Assembly (NCBI RefSeq): GCF_008728855.1
Contig: NZ_CP042906.1
Coordinates: 1,984,001 to 2,048,000, forward strand
Direction: 5' to 3'
Length of the DNA stretch: 64,000 nt
Source: Hypericibacter terrae
Lineage (GTDB): Bacteria > Pseudomonadota > Alphaproteobacteria > Dongiales > Dongiaceae
Positions 8,525-17,218 of this stretch are shown piece after piece. The position numbers were made by a program, and so were the translations under genes. Under the pieces are notes generated by a model. The model worked only from the letters and a program-made list of their open reading frames with translations, ran no database searches and was not told the origin of the DNA. Positions within the stretch are counted from its first letter, which is position 1; every line of letters starts with the position of its first letter.

Positions 8525-10057
8525 TTACTCCAATCCCTTCTTGCCGATCTCTTCCTTCCGCCGGCTCACATAGGCCTGCAGCGCCTCGCGGCGGTCCGGA
8601 GCCAAAGGCGGCGGCTGGTAGCTTGCCAGCAGCGACTTCCAGATCTTGAGTGCGCGCTGGGTGGCGTCGAGGCCGCCGGCCTCGCGCCAATTCTCGTAGC
8701 TGCGCCAGTCGGAGAGGAGCGGCTGATAGAAGGCCGTTTCGAACCTCTCCATCGTATGGGCCGCGCCGAAGAAATGGCCGCCTACACCCACCTCGACCTG
8801 CGCGGAGAAGGCGATCTGGTCCTCGTCCACGACCACGGGCCGCAGGAACTCGCCCATCATCTGCAGCATCTCGGCGTCGAGCACCATCTTTTCGAAAGAA
8901 GCGCAGAGACCGCCCTCCATCCAGCCGGCGGCGTGATGGATGAGATTGGCGCCGCCCATGATCGCCGACCAGATCGACATCTGGCTCTCATAGGCCGCCT
9001 GCGCGTCGACCGTGTTGGAGGCGTTCACGTTCGAGGTGCGGTAGGGCAGGTTGTAGCGCCGCGCCATCTGGCCGCCGGCCAGGACCGCGCGCGCATATTC
9101 GGGCGTGCCGAAGGCGGGCGCGCCCGATTTCATATCGACATTCGAGGTGAAGCCCCCATAGAGCACGGGCGCGCCGGCCTGTACCATCTGGTGGAAGGCG
9201 ATGCCGCCCAGGGCCTCGGCGTTCTGCTGCACCAGGGCGCCTGCGAAGGTGACCGGGCTCATGGCGCCCTGGAGCGTGAAGGGCGTCACGATCGCAGGCT
9301 GGCGCGAGCGGGCGAGCTGCATCAGGCCCGCGGCCATTTCCTTGTCCACCCGGCGCGGCGAGTTGATGTTCACCACCGACATGATGCCGGGCTCGGCCGC
9401 CAGCGCGTCGGGCTCCTGCCCGCGTGCGATCGCCACCATCGCGACGGCATCGGCCAGCCGGGTCCGCCCGATGGCGCGGCCGAAGAAGGGCCGATCGGTC
9501 AGGGTGAGGAAGGCGAAGAGCGTGTCGAGATGGCGCGAATCCGCCGGCAAATCCATTGCCTCGACCGGCGTGCCGCCACAGCAATGGAGCACGTTCAGCG
9601 ACTGCTCGAGGCGGATCAGGTCGCACTGGTCCTGATAGGTGCCGGGACGCCGGCCCCGTTCCAGGTCGGAGCAGTTGGGCGGGCCGCCGACACCGCAGAA
9701 CATGATCTCGCCCTCGCCGACGCCGACGCGCCGTTCTGGGTTCCAGCTATAAATCTCGGCTTTGGACGGGGCGAGCCCAACGAAATGCTCCACCACCTCG
9801 CGCGGATACCGGACCATGCCGCTGTCGAAATCCACCTTGCAGCCGTTGCGTTCCAGGATTTCCAGCGCCTCGCGGTTCTGGAACTCCATGCCCAGGTCCC
9901 AGAGCAGCCGCAGGCTCGCGGCATGGATCCGCTCGATCTGGTCCTGATCGAGGATCTCGACGGGGCGCATGCGATTGACGATCCGCCGCCAGGAGAGCTG
10001 GTGCGGATGGCCCGTGCGCCGCTCGCGCATGCGCCGGTCGCGTCCGGATTCGGTCAC
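8525..10057 (-). CDS. Trimethylamine methyltransferase family (MttB superfamily), no pyrrolysine
   Basis: A 510-residue TIM-barrel methyltransferase of the MttB superfamily, with characteristic segments such as CGGTPVEAMDLPADSRHLD, LQGAMSPVTFAGALVQQNAEAL and IMGGANLIHHAAGWMEGGL. The frame has no internal amber codon, so it belongs to the pyrrolysine-free branch. Characterised members of that branch demethylate quaternary amines such as glycine betaine, proline betaine or carnitine onto a corrinoid protein. No corrinoid protein or RamA-like activator gene was seen in the window. The GTG start at 10057 follows AAAGGA, 14 bases after the upstream oxidase gene, so the two are cotranscribed. The substrate is probably an N-methylated amino acid or amine. 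Confidence 0.87.
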   Translation of the reverse strand: MTESGRDRRMRERRTGHPHQLSWRRIVNRMRPVEILDQDQIERIHAASLRLLWDLGMEFQNREALEILERNGCKVDFDSGMVRYPREVVEHFVGLAPSKAEIYSWNPERRVGVGEGEIMFCGVGGPPNCSDLERGRRPGTYQDQCDLIRLEQSLNVLHCCGGTPVEAMDLPADSRHLDTLFAFLTLTDRPFFGRAIGRTRLADAVAMVAIARGQEPDALAAEPGIMSVVNINSPRRVDKEMAAGLMQLARSRQPAIVTPFTLQGAMSPVTFAGALVQQNAEALGGIAFHQMVQAGAPVLYGGFTSNVDMKSGAPAFGTPEYARAVLAGGQMARRYNLPYRTSNVNASNTVDAQAAYESQMSIWSAIMGGANLIHHAAGWMEGGLCASFEKMVLDAEMLQMMGEFLRPVVVDEDQIAFSAQVEVGVGGHFFGAAHTMERFETAFYQPLLSDWRSYENWREAGGLDATQRALKIWKSLLASYQPPPLAPDRREALQAYVSRRKEEIGKKGLE

Positions 10058-10071
10058 GCGGGTTTATCCTT

Positions 10072-11241
10072 TCAAGCCTGTGCCGGCGCGCTCGTCGGCG
10101 CGTCGGCCTGGATCCAGCCCCGGTCGCGGCGCCAGTCCGGATCGAGATTGGCGAAACGATCGAGGCGGCAGGAGGTGAGGTCGGCGAAGTCGCAGTGGCC
10201 GCGCAACACCAGCTCGGCGATGGCGCGGCCGCTTGCCGGCGAGAGTCCGAAGCCGATGCTCGACATGGTCGCGACCACCGCATTGGGATAGGTCTTGAGC
10301 CGATCCAGGATCGGCCGTCCGTCGGGCGTGTTTTCGACGATGCCGGCCCAGCTGCGGATCATGCGGACATGCGCCGCCTTGGGGAAGAGCTCGAGCAGGC
10401 GCCCGGCCAGATTGCGCGTCAAGGGTGTCGTCGCGGCGCGGGCGCCCGGCGGCGCCTCCTCGAGCCATTCATGCGGCCCGCCGCCGAAGACGAGATTGCC
10501 GCGCAGGGTCTGGCGGCCATAGAGCGCGTTGCCGTCGGTGCCGCCATGCTTCATCAGCGGCAGCGGCTCGGTCACGATCATCTCGGCGCGCGCCGGCGCC
10601 ACCGGGACCTCGGCGCCGAGCTGGGCCGCGATTTGGCCGAGTTGCGGTCCGGCCGCGATGACGAGATTGTCGCAGCCGAATTCGCCGCGGTCGGTCGCCA
10701 CACCGGTGACACGTCCGCCGCGGGTGAGAAACCCGGTCACGGCGCAATGCTGCAGGATGCGGCCGCCCCGATCCTGCAAGGCCCAGGCATAGGCCTGCAC
10801 CGTGCGCTGAGGATTGGCGTGGCCGCCATAATGATAGAAGGCGCCGCCGATGACATTGTCGCCCGCGAGCGGCACCAGCTCGCGCACCTGGTCGGGAGTC
10901 AGCACATCGGCCTTGAAGCCCTGGCGCGCGGCAATCGCCATCTGACGTTTGAACATCGCCATGTTCTCTTCGGTCAGGCCGATGCGCACGCGGTAGGGCT
11001 GGAACTCGGTGGGATAGCCGAGCAACTCGTCCATCTGCGGCCAGAGCCGCTGCTCTTCGAGGAACAGGGGGCTGAAGGAATGGCTGGCGCCGCCGCCATT
11101 GCGGCCCGAGGCCTCCCAGCCGACGATGCCCTTCTCCAGCACCAGCACCTCGGCGCCCAGGCGCGCGAGCCACCAGCCGGCGCTCAGGCCCGTCACGCCA
11201 CCGCCGACGATCACCACCTGGGCACCCTTCATGGCGGTCAT
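10072..11241 (-). CDS. FAD-dependent amino-acid/opine oxidase, beta-subunit type (DAO family)
   Basis: A 389-residue flavoprotein. VVIVGGGVTG (9-18) binds the ADP part of FAD, EASGRNGGG follows as in DAO enzymes, and the C-terminal VENTPDGRPILD and SSIGFGLSPASGRAIAEL complete the family pattern. It resembles OoxB, HcnC and the sarcosine oxidase beta subunit. Its ATG overlaps the upstream alpha-type gene by four bases (ATGA), so the two should form one complex. It would oxidise a C-N bond of a secondary amine or opine at the membrane or in the cytoplasm and pass electrons to the partner's Fe-S and FAD sites. Confidence 0.88.
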   Translation of the reverse strand: MTAMKGAQVVIVGGGVTGLSAGWWLARLGAEVLVLEKGIVGWEASGRNGGGASHSFSPLFLEEQRLWPQMDELLGYPTEFQPYRVRIGLTEENMAMFKRQMAIAARQGFKADVLTPDQVRELVPLAGDNVIGGAFYHYGGHANPQRTVQAYAWALQDRGGRILQHCAVTGFLTRGGRVTGVATDRGEFGCDNLVIAAGPQLGQIAAQLGAEVPVAPARAEMIVTEPLPLMKHGGTDGNALYGRQTLRGNLVFGGGPHEWLEEAPPGARAATTPLTRNLAGRLLELFPKAAHVRMIRSWAGIVENTPDGRPILDRLKTYPNAVVATMSSIGFGLSPASGRAIAELVLRGHCDFADLTSCRLDRFANLDPDWRRDRGWIQADAPTSAPAQA

Positions 11242-12698
11242 CGCTCGATCGTCCAATAAGGATCGAACTGGCCGTCGATGCCGAACCAGACATCCCAGCC
11301 CGAGCGCATGCCGGGATGCTCATGGCCGTCCCGCAGCACCGAGAGCGGCAGCGGACGCAAGGGCGCGCGGTAGCTCGGCAGCGGCACCGCTTCCGGCGCG
11401 ATGCCGCCGGCCAGCGCCAGCAGCGCCGTCACCTGCTCGCGGCAGCGCCGACCCTGGCAGGTACCCATGCCGGCGCGGGTCAATCGCTTGATCTGGTCCT
11501 GGTTGACCGGGCCGTCCGCCAGCAAGGTCTGCAGGTTCCGCGCGCGAAGGCCGGCGCTGTCGCGGTCGAGATAGCGCGGCGGCCGAACCTCGAGCAGATC
11601 GCGCCGCGTGACCTCCTCGCATTGGCAAACGGCCACGTCGAGGCCGCCGACCGCGAGCGCTGCCCTGGTCCAGGTCTGCAGCCTTTGCGGGCCGTCCTCG
11701 TCCGAGGCGATGCCGGCGCAATCGCCGATCGCGAACACGCCCTGGAGCGATGTTTTTCCGTCAGGAGTGAGCAGCGGCACATGACCGCCCTGGTTGGCGC
11801 GATAGGTCAGCTTGCAACCGAGCTGGTCGAGCAGCTCGATATTGGGCACGGCACCCAGGGCGAGGCAGATCGTGTCGCAGTCGATTGTGCGTTCGCTGCC
11901 GGCGATCGGCGCGAGCGCATCATCGAGGGCCACGACATGCGCGCGCCCGATGCCGGCGGCGCTGCCTTCGGCCCGAGCGATCGTCGAGGCGGCATGGAGT
12001 GCGATGCCAGCCGTCTCTGCCGCCTCGATCATGTCCTTCGGCGCCGAGAAAGCGGGCGCGGCTTCGACGATCGCGGCAACGTCGAATCCTTCACGCCTCG
12101 CATCGAGGGCGGTCCCGAAGCCGAGCCGGCCGCCGCCCAGCACCAGGATCCGGCGGCCGGCGAAGGCGTGGTAACGATGGATCAGCGCATGAAGGGCCGC
12201 GGCACCCATGACACCGGGCAGCTCCCAGCCGGGGAAGGCGAAACCGAGATCGCGACGGCCGGCGGCCACGATGAGCTTGTCGAAGCTCATCAGCCAGGAC
12301 CGGTTGAGGTCCGCGAGCGCGATCACCGGCTTCGGCAGGCCGTGCGCGGTCGGACCGTTGACGAAGCCGGCCCAGGCGGTGACGCCGAGCCGCACATCGA
12401 CTCCGGCCTCGAAAGCCTCGTCGAGGCGCGACCGCGACCTGGCGATCTGGTCGAGCGCGCGGCCCTGGTTCTGCACCGAGCCATTGGCGCGCTGGCCGAA
12501 ATGGAACGGGACGTCGAGGCCGAAGAGGGAAGGGTCGAGCGGATGCTCGTCGATCAGGACGGTCCGCGTGCCGGATCTTGCTGCATCGATCGCCGCAGCC
12601 ATGCCGGTGTCGCCGGCGCCGATCACCAGAACGGCCGCATGCTCGGCGATCTCGGGGGTCTTGCCGCCGACGGAATAGGGATCGATGAAGGCGCTCAT
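11238..12698 (-). CDS. Opine/amine oxidase alpha subunit, FAD/NAD(P)-binding with [2Fe-2S] domain (OoxA/HcnB-like)
   Basis: A 486-residue protein with an N-terminal FAD-binding motif VLVIGAGDTG (23-32), a second nucleotide-binding motif RILVLGGGRLG, and a C-terminal BFD-like [2Fe-2S] module. The cluster cysteines are probably C358-x-C360 (VCQCEEV) and C414-x4-C419 (GTCQGRRC). This is the architecture of OoxA, HcnB and similar dye-linked dehydrogenase alpha subunits. The separate small [2Fe-2S] subunit found in some relatives is absent here. The start at 12698 gives the family N-terminus; upstream frame sequence is low complexity. A CCGGAA-AA-TTCCGG palindrome at 12850-12863 lies in the promoter gap. 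Confidence 0.88.
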   Translation of the reverse strand: MSAFIDPYSVGGKTPEIAEHAAVLVIGAGDTGMAAAIDAARSGTRTVLIDEHPLDPSLFGLDVPFHFGQRANGSVQNQGRALDQIARSRSRLDEAFEAGVDVRLGVTAWAGFVNGPTAHGLPKPVIALADLNRSWLMSFDKLIVAAGRRDLGFAFPGWELPGVMGAAALHALIHRYHAFAGRRILVLGGGRLGFGTALDARREGFDVAAIVEAAPAFSAPKDMIEAAETAGIALHAASTIARAEGSAAGIGRAHVVALDDALAPIAGSERTIDCDTICLALGAVPNIELLDQLGCKLTYRANQGGHVPLLTPDGKTSLQGVFAIGDCAGIASDEDGPQRLQTWTRAALAVGGLDVAVCQCEEVTRRDLLEVRPPRYLDRDSAGLRARNLQTLLADGPVNQDQIKRLTRAGMGTCQGRRCREQVTALLALAGGIAPEAVPLPSYRAPLRPLPLSVLRDGHEHPGMRSGWDVWFGIDGQFDPYWTIER

Positions 12699-12961
12699 GA
12701 GGCGGGCTCGGAACTCTGCGCGAGACGGCGATCCCGGCAGGGAGGGACAGCGGCCGGGACCCGGATCGATCGGGGCGGCGAGATGGCGGAAGCCCTTCGC
12801 CAACGGGCAAGGTAACGGTGCGCCAGGCCAGGCGCAACGCATTCAAACTCCGGAAAATTCCGGCCGTTTCAAGTCTGTCCGGCAGGGTTTGTGATGACTA
12901 GCCCAGAGCCGACGATTTCATGTCATGGTTCGCCGAAACTCCAAGCCGCCTCGAGGCCCGC

Positions 12962-13999
12962 ATGAAGCTCTCCACCGTTCCCCTCGACTATGGTTCTCTC
13001 GGCGCCGCCGCGGCCCATCGCCAGCAGCATCTCATCACCAACATATCGACCGTGGCCCAGGCTGGCGCGCATCTCTGGCTCGCCTCGGACGAGGGCTTCT
13101 CGGTCGAGCGGCTTTCCTGGGACGGGCGCCGCTACGGCAAGGCCGCGAGCTATGACCTCTCCTTCTATTTCCCGCTGCCGAAGGGCGACAAGGAGATCGA
13201 TATCGAGGCCCTGTCGATCGATCGCGATCGGCTCTGGATCGCGGGCTCCCATAGCCTCGTGCGTCCGAAACCCGATCCCGACGCGCTCTCGCAGGATTTC
13301 CTGAAGGACCTGGCCATCATCGCGCGACGGCCTCGGCGCTACCTGATCGGCCGGCTCGCGCTTTCGGATGGCGGCGGCAAGATTCTCTCACCGCCGGATG
13401 GGAGGGCTCCTTGTCTCCCATTCGAGAAAGCCGGCAACAGCCTGACGCATGCGCTCGGCACCGATCGCCATCTCTCATCCTTCATGGGGCTGCCCGACAA
13501 GGAGAACGGCCTCGATATCGAAGGATTGGCTGCCAAGGGCGACGCGCTGTTTCTCGGCCTGCGCGGCCCGGTCATCCGCGGCCACGCGGTGATTCTCCAA
13601 ATCGCGCTGGAGGATGCGAAAAGCGGATTGAAGCTTGCCTGCATCGGTGCCCGCCGCGCTCCTTACCGGAAGTTCTTTCTCGATCTGGGCGGGCTGGGAA
13701 TCCGCGATCTCACGATGGAGAGCGAGGATCTGATCATCATCGCCGGCCCGACAATGGGATTGACGGGACCGTGGGCGGTATGGCGCTGGAAGAAAGCGCT
13801 GGGCGCGCGCCGCGAAGGGCTGGTCGACAGCGATGCGCTCAAGCTGGTGTCCGGTCTGGACTTCGCCGGCCCCGAGCGACCCGAAGGCATCACCCGGTTC
13901 CTGCATCCGGACGGGCGCCGGGGATGGCTGGTGGTCTATGACGGGCCCGCCAAATCGCGCGTAAAGAAGGGCATCTATCGCGCCGACTTCTTCAGCTAG
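12962..13999 (+). CDS. DUF3616 domain-containing protein
   Basis: A 345-residue protein matching DUF3616 across most of its length. The family repeats of the type EIDIEALSIDRDRLWIAGSH and GLDIEGLAAKGDALFLGLRG are both present, which suggests a beta-propeller-like fold. No signal peptide is visible. The ATG at 12962 follows GAGGCCCGC. An ATG at 12920 would add 14 residues (MSWFAETPS) but has no ribosome site. Function unknown. It converges with the LacI regulator gene 13 bases away. Confidence 0.75.
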   Translation: MKLSTVPLDYGSLGAAAAHRQQHLITNISTVAQAGAHLWLASDEGFSVERLSWDGRRYGKAASYDLSFYFPLPKGDKEIDIEALSIDRDRLWIAGSHSLVRPKPDPDALSQDFLKDLAIIARRPRRYLIGRLALSDGGGKILSPPDGRAPCLPFEKAGNSLTHALGTDRHLSSFMGLPDKENGLDIEGLAAKGDALFLGLRGPVIRGHAVILQIALEDAKSGLKLACIGARRAPYRKFFLDLGGLGIRDLTMESEDLIIIAGPTMGLTGPWAVWRWKKALGARREGLVDSDALKLVSGLDFAGPERPEGITRFLHPDGRRGWLVVYDGPAKSRVKKGIYRADFFS

Positions 14000-14012
14000 G
14001 CCGGCAGCGGCC

Positions 14013-15029
14013 TCAGATCTCCGGAATATTCTCGCGGAAGATCGCCTGGATGCGCACGGGGACCGCGCGCTGGCTGTCGTCGTTGCGGGCGGCGCGGATG
14101 AGGCGGTCGACCGCCTCGCGTGCCTCGACCCGGGGGTTCTGATCGATCACCGCATCCATGATGCCGGAGAGGAGGAAGCGGCGGGTATATTCGGTCAGCT
14201 CATGGCCGATGAACACGACCTGGCGCGCGCGCCCCGATTCCTCGAGCGCCTGAGCGATGCCGCGATTGCCGGCGCCGATATTGTAGATGCCGCCGAGATC
14301 CGTATAGGTGCGCAGCAGGGTCCGCGCCTCCTGATAGGCGCGCTGGGAATCGTCGCGGATCTCGCGCAACTCGACGATGGTGAGGGCCGGGAAGGCCTCG
14401 GCCAGCATATGACGAAAGCCCATCTCGCGCTCTTCATGGCCGCGATAGCTGAGCGACCCCGCAAACAGCGCGACCTTGCCGCGGCCTGCCCCCATGAAGC
14501 GTCCGAGCAGATGGCCGGCGAGGCGGCCCGCGGCGCGATTGTCGACGCCGACATAGCCGACGCGCGGCACGTTCGAGATGTCCGAGACCAGCGTCAGGAC
14601 CGGCACGCCCTCGACCGACAGATTGCGGATCGCCTCGCGCACGGTCGGATGATCGAGCGCGATGACGCCGACGCCATGGGTCTGGCCGCGGATCGCGTGC
14701 AGACGCGCCGCCAGCGCATCGGGATTGAAGCCCTCGATCAGATGGACGCGGATATGCGCATCCTTCTGTCGTTGCGCCGCCATCTCCTCGAGATGGCCGG
14801 CCAGCATCGTCATGAAGGTGTTGGAGCCGCCGGGCAGGACGAAGTCGAGCTCGATCTCGCTCTGCGGGTCGAGCAGGGTGCCGCCTTCCAGATAGCCCAG
14901 CCGTTCCGCGGCCGTGAGCACGCGGTCGCGGGTGCGCAACTTCACCCCCTCGCGCTTGTTCAGCACGCGGTCGACCGTCGCCGTGGAGACGCCGGCTTCG
15001 CGCGCGATATCGGCAATCGTGGTTCGCAT
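14013..15029 (-). CDS. LacI family transcriptional regulator
   Basis: A 338-residue repressor. The N-terminal LacI helix-turn-helix TIADIAREAGVSTATVDRVLN (residues 4-24) is followed by hinge residues and a periplasmic-binding-like effector domain (GVGVIALDHPTVREAI; VGYVGVDNRAAGRLAGHLL), typical of regulators that sense free sugars. It is divergent from the 12-gene sugar operon starting at 15510 and very probably controls it. Both promoters in the shared gap carry the same CATCA-N5-CATCA motif next to a TTGACA, which suggests autoregulation. The inducer is presumably the transported sugar or its first metabolite. Confidence 0.93.
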   Translation of the reverse strand: MRTTIADIAREAGVSTATVDRVLNKREGVKLRTRDRVLTAAERLGYLEGGTLLDPQSEIELDFVLPGGSNTFMTMLAGHLEEMAAQRQKDAHIRVHLIEGFNPDALAARLHAIRGQTHGVGVIALDHPTVREAIRNLSVEGVPVLTLVSDISNVPRVGYVGVDNRAAGRLAGHLLGRFMGAGRGKVALFAGSLSYRGHEEREMGFRHMLAEAFPALTIVELREIRDDSQRAYQEARTLLRTYTDLGGIYNIGAGNRGIAQALEESGRARQVVFIGHELTEYTRRFLLSGIMDAVIDQNPRVEAREAVDRLIRAARNDDSQRAVPVRIQAIFRENIPEI

Positions 15030-15161
15030 GCCGCTCTTTCGATCCTTCGGTTCGTTCAGCGCCGGCTTGCCGGGTTCATCCTATCACCCTGCAGATCGGC
15101 TCGATTCTTGATGTGTCCCATCATTTTCTGGCTATTCGGATGAAAAGCGCGATTCTATCTA

Positions 15162-15187
15162 TGATGTAAAATGATGGTTTCTGTCAA
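15162..15187 (-). promoter_or_regulatory. LacI-gene promoter element with direct-repeat operator
   Basis: On the minus strand TTGACA (15187-15182) is followed, after 5 bases, by CATCA-TTTTA-CATCA (15176-15162). The two CATCA units are 10 bases apart, one helical turn. The same arrangement occurs in the opposite promoter. No strong -10 box is evident. Confidence 0.5.
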
Positions 15188-15428
15188 CAACCCTGAAGGA
15201 CGGAGGGCAAGACTTTCAGAATTCAGAAGAAAAACCCTGCTCCAGAACGCGCACCCGTTTGCGATCTCAAATAACCTGTTATTTTGCAGTCAATTAACAT
15301 CAAATCGTCACGCCCAAAAATCAGGCGCCCGCCCTCGAATTCGATAGCAAAAGAATGTCCGCCTGCCAAGCCACCCGGCGCAGGCCTTGGGGAAATGATC
15401 AAAGATTAGGCGCTCTGCATCTTTTTTG

Positions 15429-15456
15429 TTGACAGAGAATGCATCAAATATCATCA
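15429..15456 (+). promoter_or_regulatory. Sugar-operon promoter element with direct-repeat operator
   Basis: On the plus strand TTGACA (15429-15434) is followed, after 7 bases, by CATCA-AATAT-CATCA (15442-15456). It mirrors the element in front of the LacI gene. A repressor bound here would cover the spacer between -35 and -10. Confidence 0.5.
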
Positions 15457-15509
15457 ATCTTTCCATCAAAACGGGGCGACCGAGACCCCAACATTGGGAG
15501 GACTGATCC

Positions 15510-17135
15510 ATGGCCGTGAGTGCCAAGACACCCGGACTGCGTTCATCGCTGAGCCGTCGCCGCGTTCTGAAGGCGGCGGGTTCGACGGCTGCCATTACGG
15601 CAGCGGTTGGGATCGCGCCTCGTTTCCTCACCATCCGCTCCGCGCATGCCGATACGGGCCTGGCGAGTGGGATGGTTGGCGGGCCGACCGGATTTCCGGG
15701 CGCCGAGCGCTACCAATATGGTCCCGACACGCCCGAGGCTCGCGCGATCGAAGCCCTCAAGGCGATGGTCGGCGCCGGCAAGGCGCCGAAGAAGCTCAAC
15801 ATGATGCTGTCCGACGGATCGGTCGGCCAGCTCACCAAGGCGTTCCCGGACGGGGCGCCCGCGGTGAAGGACCTGTTCGAGAAGGAAACCGGCATCGCGC
15901 TCGATATCGTCGGCGTTCCGTCCGGTCAGGAATTCACCAAGACGATGCAGGACATCTCGACCAAGGGCGGGTCCTTCGACGTCTATGCGACGGAGTGGAA
16001 CCGGCTGGGCGATCTGGCCGAGACCAATGGCCTCGTCAAGATGGACGAGTTCGTCGAGAAATATCGCCCGCAATGGAACGAGCCGGGCCGCGGCTATGTC
16101 GGCGGCAGGCAGGGCGTGGCGCTGCTCAACGAATATCGCGGTCATACCTACGGCGTGGCGCTCGACGGCGACTTCCAATGCTGGGTCTACCGCAAGGACC
16201 TGTTCGAGAGCGCCGACGAGCAGTCGGCCTTCAAGTCCAAATATGGCTATGACCTGGCCTTCCCGACCACCTGGAAGCAGATGGACGACGTGGCGACCTT
16301 CTTCCACCGTCCGGACAAGGGCCTGTTCGGCTGCACCGATCTGCGCAACCAGGGCTGGGGCTACACCAACTGGTATCAGCGCTTCTGCTCGACCGCCTCG
16401 CCCAACCAGTATCTCTTCAAGGATGACGGGACGCCGCTGATCAACTCGGAGCACGGCATCCTGGCGACCCAGGAATATGTCGACAGCCTGAAATACCATT
16501 CGCCCGACGCGATCTCGTGGGGCTGGCCGGAGCAGTATGGCAACATGGCGGCCGGCGGTGCCGCCATGACCTGCGCCTTCTCCAACATGCCGAAGTTCCT
16601 CGACAACCCCGGCAACGAGGGTTCGAAGGTGACGGGCAAGCTCGCCTCCTCGAAGCCGCCGGGACGCGAGATCGACGGCAAGATCGTCAGCCGCTCGGTG
16701 CTGTGGCTCAACATGACGGCTTCGATCTCGGCCCAGGGCAAGCATGCGGAGGTCTGCTACCTGCTGCTGCAATGGCTGGGCTCGAGCCGGATCTACAGCT
16801 GGATGACCGCCAACCCGGCCGGTTATTTCGATCCGTTCCAGCTCGCCAATTTCTCGGACCCGCTGGTGCAGGAGACCTATCACGCCTACCACGTGAAGAC
16901 GATCCAGGAGACGATCGCCCGCGCGGTGCCGACGATCAACTATCCGGGTGCGACCGCCTATCACAATGCGCTCGACGAGAATCTCGTGGCCGCTCTCACC
17001 AAGTCGAAGACGCCGGAGCAGGCGATGAACGACACGGAGAAGGAGTGGAAGAAGATCACGCGGCGCATCGGCGAGGAAAAGATCGTCGAGGCGATCAAGA
17101 CCAACAAGGCCGCCTGGCCCACCATCCTGGACTGA
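15510..17135 (+). CDS. Sugar ABC transporter substrate-binding protein
   Basis: A 541-residue extracellular solute-binding protein of family 1. A Tat signal (SRRRVLKAAGSTAAITAAVGI, about residues 15-35) directs it to the periplasm, ending near SAHA-DTG. The mature part is longer than a maltose-type binding protein and resembles the large glycerol- or polyol-binding proteins of rhizobial importers. GGGAGGACTGATCC precedes the ATG. It is the first gene of the operon and is followed by a strong hairpin terminator, which should make it the most abundant component. The ligand is unknown, but the downstream enzymes point to a sugar, sugar acid or polyol. Confidence 0.9.
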   Translation: MAVSAKTPGLRSSLSRRRVLKAAGSTAAITAAVGIAPRFLTIRSAHADTGLASGMVGGPTGFPGAERYQYGPDTPEARAIEALKAMVGAGKAPKKLNMMLSDGSVGQLTKAFPDGAPAVKDLFEKETGIALDIVGVPSGQEFTKTMQDISTKGGSFDVYATEWNRLGDLAETNGLVKMDEFVEKYRPQWNEPGRGYVGGRQGVALLNEYRGHTYGVALDGDFQCWVYRKDLFESADEQSAFKSKYGYDLAFPTTWKQMDDVATFFHRPDKGLFGCTDLRNQGWGYTNWYQRFCSTASPNQYLFKDDGTPLINSEHGILATQEYVDSLKYHSPDAISWGWPEQYGNMAAGGAAMTCAFSNMPKFLDNPGNEGSKVTGKLASSKPPGREIDGKIVSRSVLWLNMTASISAQGKHAEVCYLLLQWLGSSRIYSWMTANPAGYFDPFQLANFSDPLVQETYHAYHVKTIQETIARAVPTINYPGATAYHNALDENLVAALTKSKTPEQAMNDTEKEWKKITRRIGEEKIVEAIKTNKAAWPTILD

Positions 17136-17146
17136 CTTGATCAGCA

Positions 17147-17184
17147 GGCCGGGCAGCGCTCGTCGCTGCCCGGCCGTTCTTTTT
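17147..17184 (+). terminator. Strong intra-operon terminator/attenuator
   Basis: GGCCGGGCAGCG (17147-17158) pairs perfectly with CGCTGCCCGGCC (17164-17175) around a 5-base loop and is followed by GTTCTTTTT. It lies 11 bases after the binding-protein stop and 35 bases before the first permease start, so some read-through must occur to express the transporter. Confidence 0.8.
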
Positions 17185-17218
17185 CTGGAACCTCGCGCAA
17201 CCGGCCGGCTTCCCACCC

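Larger units (their letters stand above)
15030..15509. promoter_or_regulatory. Divergent control region between LacI gene and sugar operon
   Basis: A 480-base, comparatively AT-rich gap. Besides the two paired TTGACA/CATCA sites listed separately, it holds a perfect palindrome AAATAAC-CT-GTTATTT at 15269-15284 near its centre, a possible second operator. The 108-residue minus-strand frame across 15308-15634 runs over the operon start and is not a gene. GGGAGGACTGATCC supplies the ribosome site for the ATG at 15510. Confidence 0.6.

Noticed and set aside
8525-10057. Possible pyrrolysine-containing trimethylamine methyltransferase
   Set aside because: The frame runs without any internal amber codon and no pyl genes are present.
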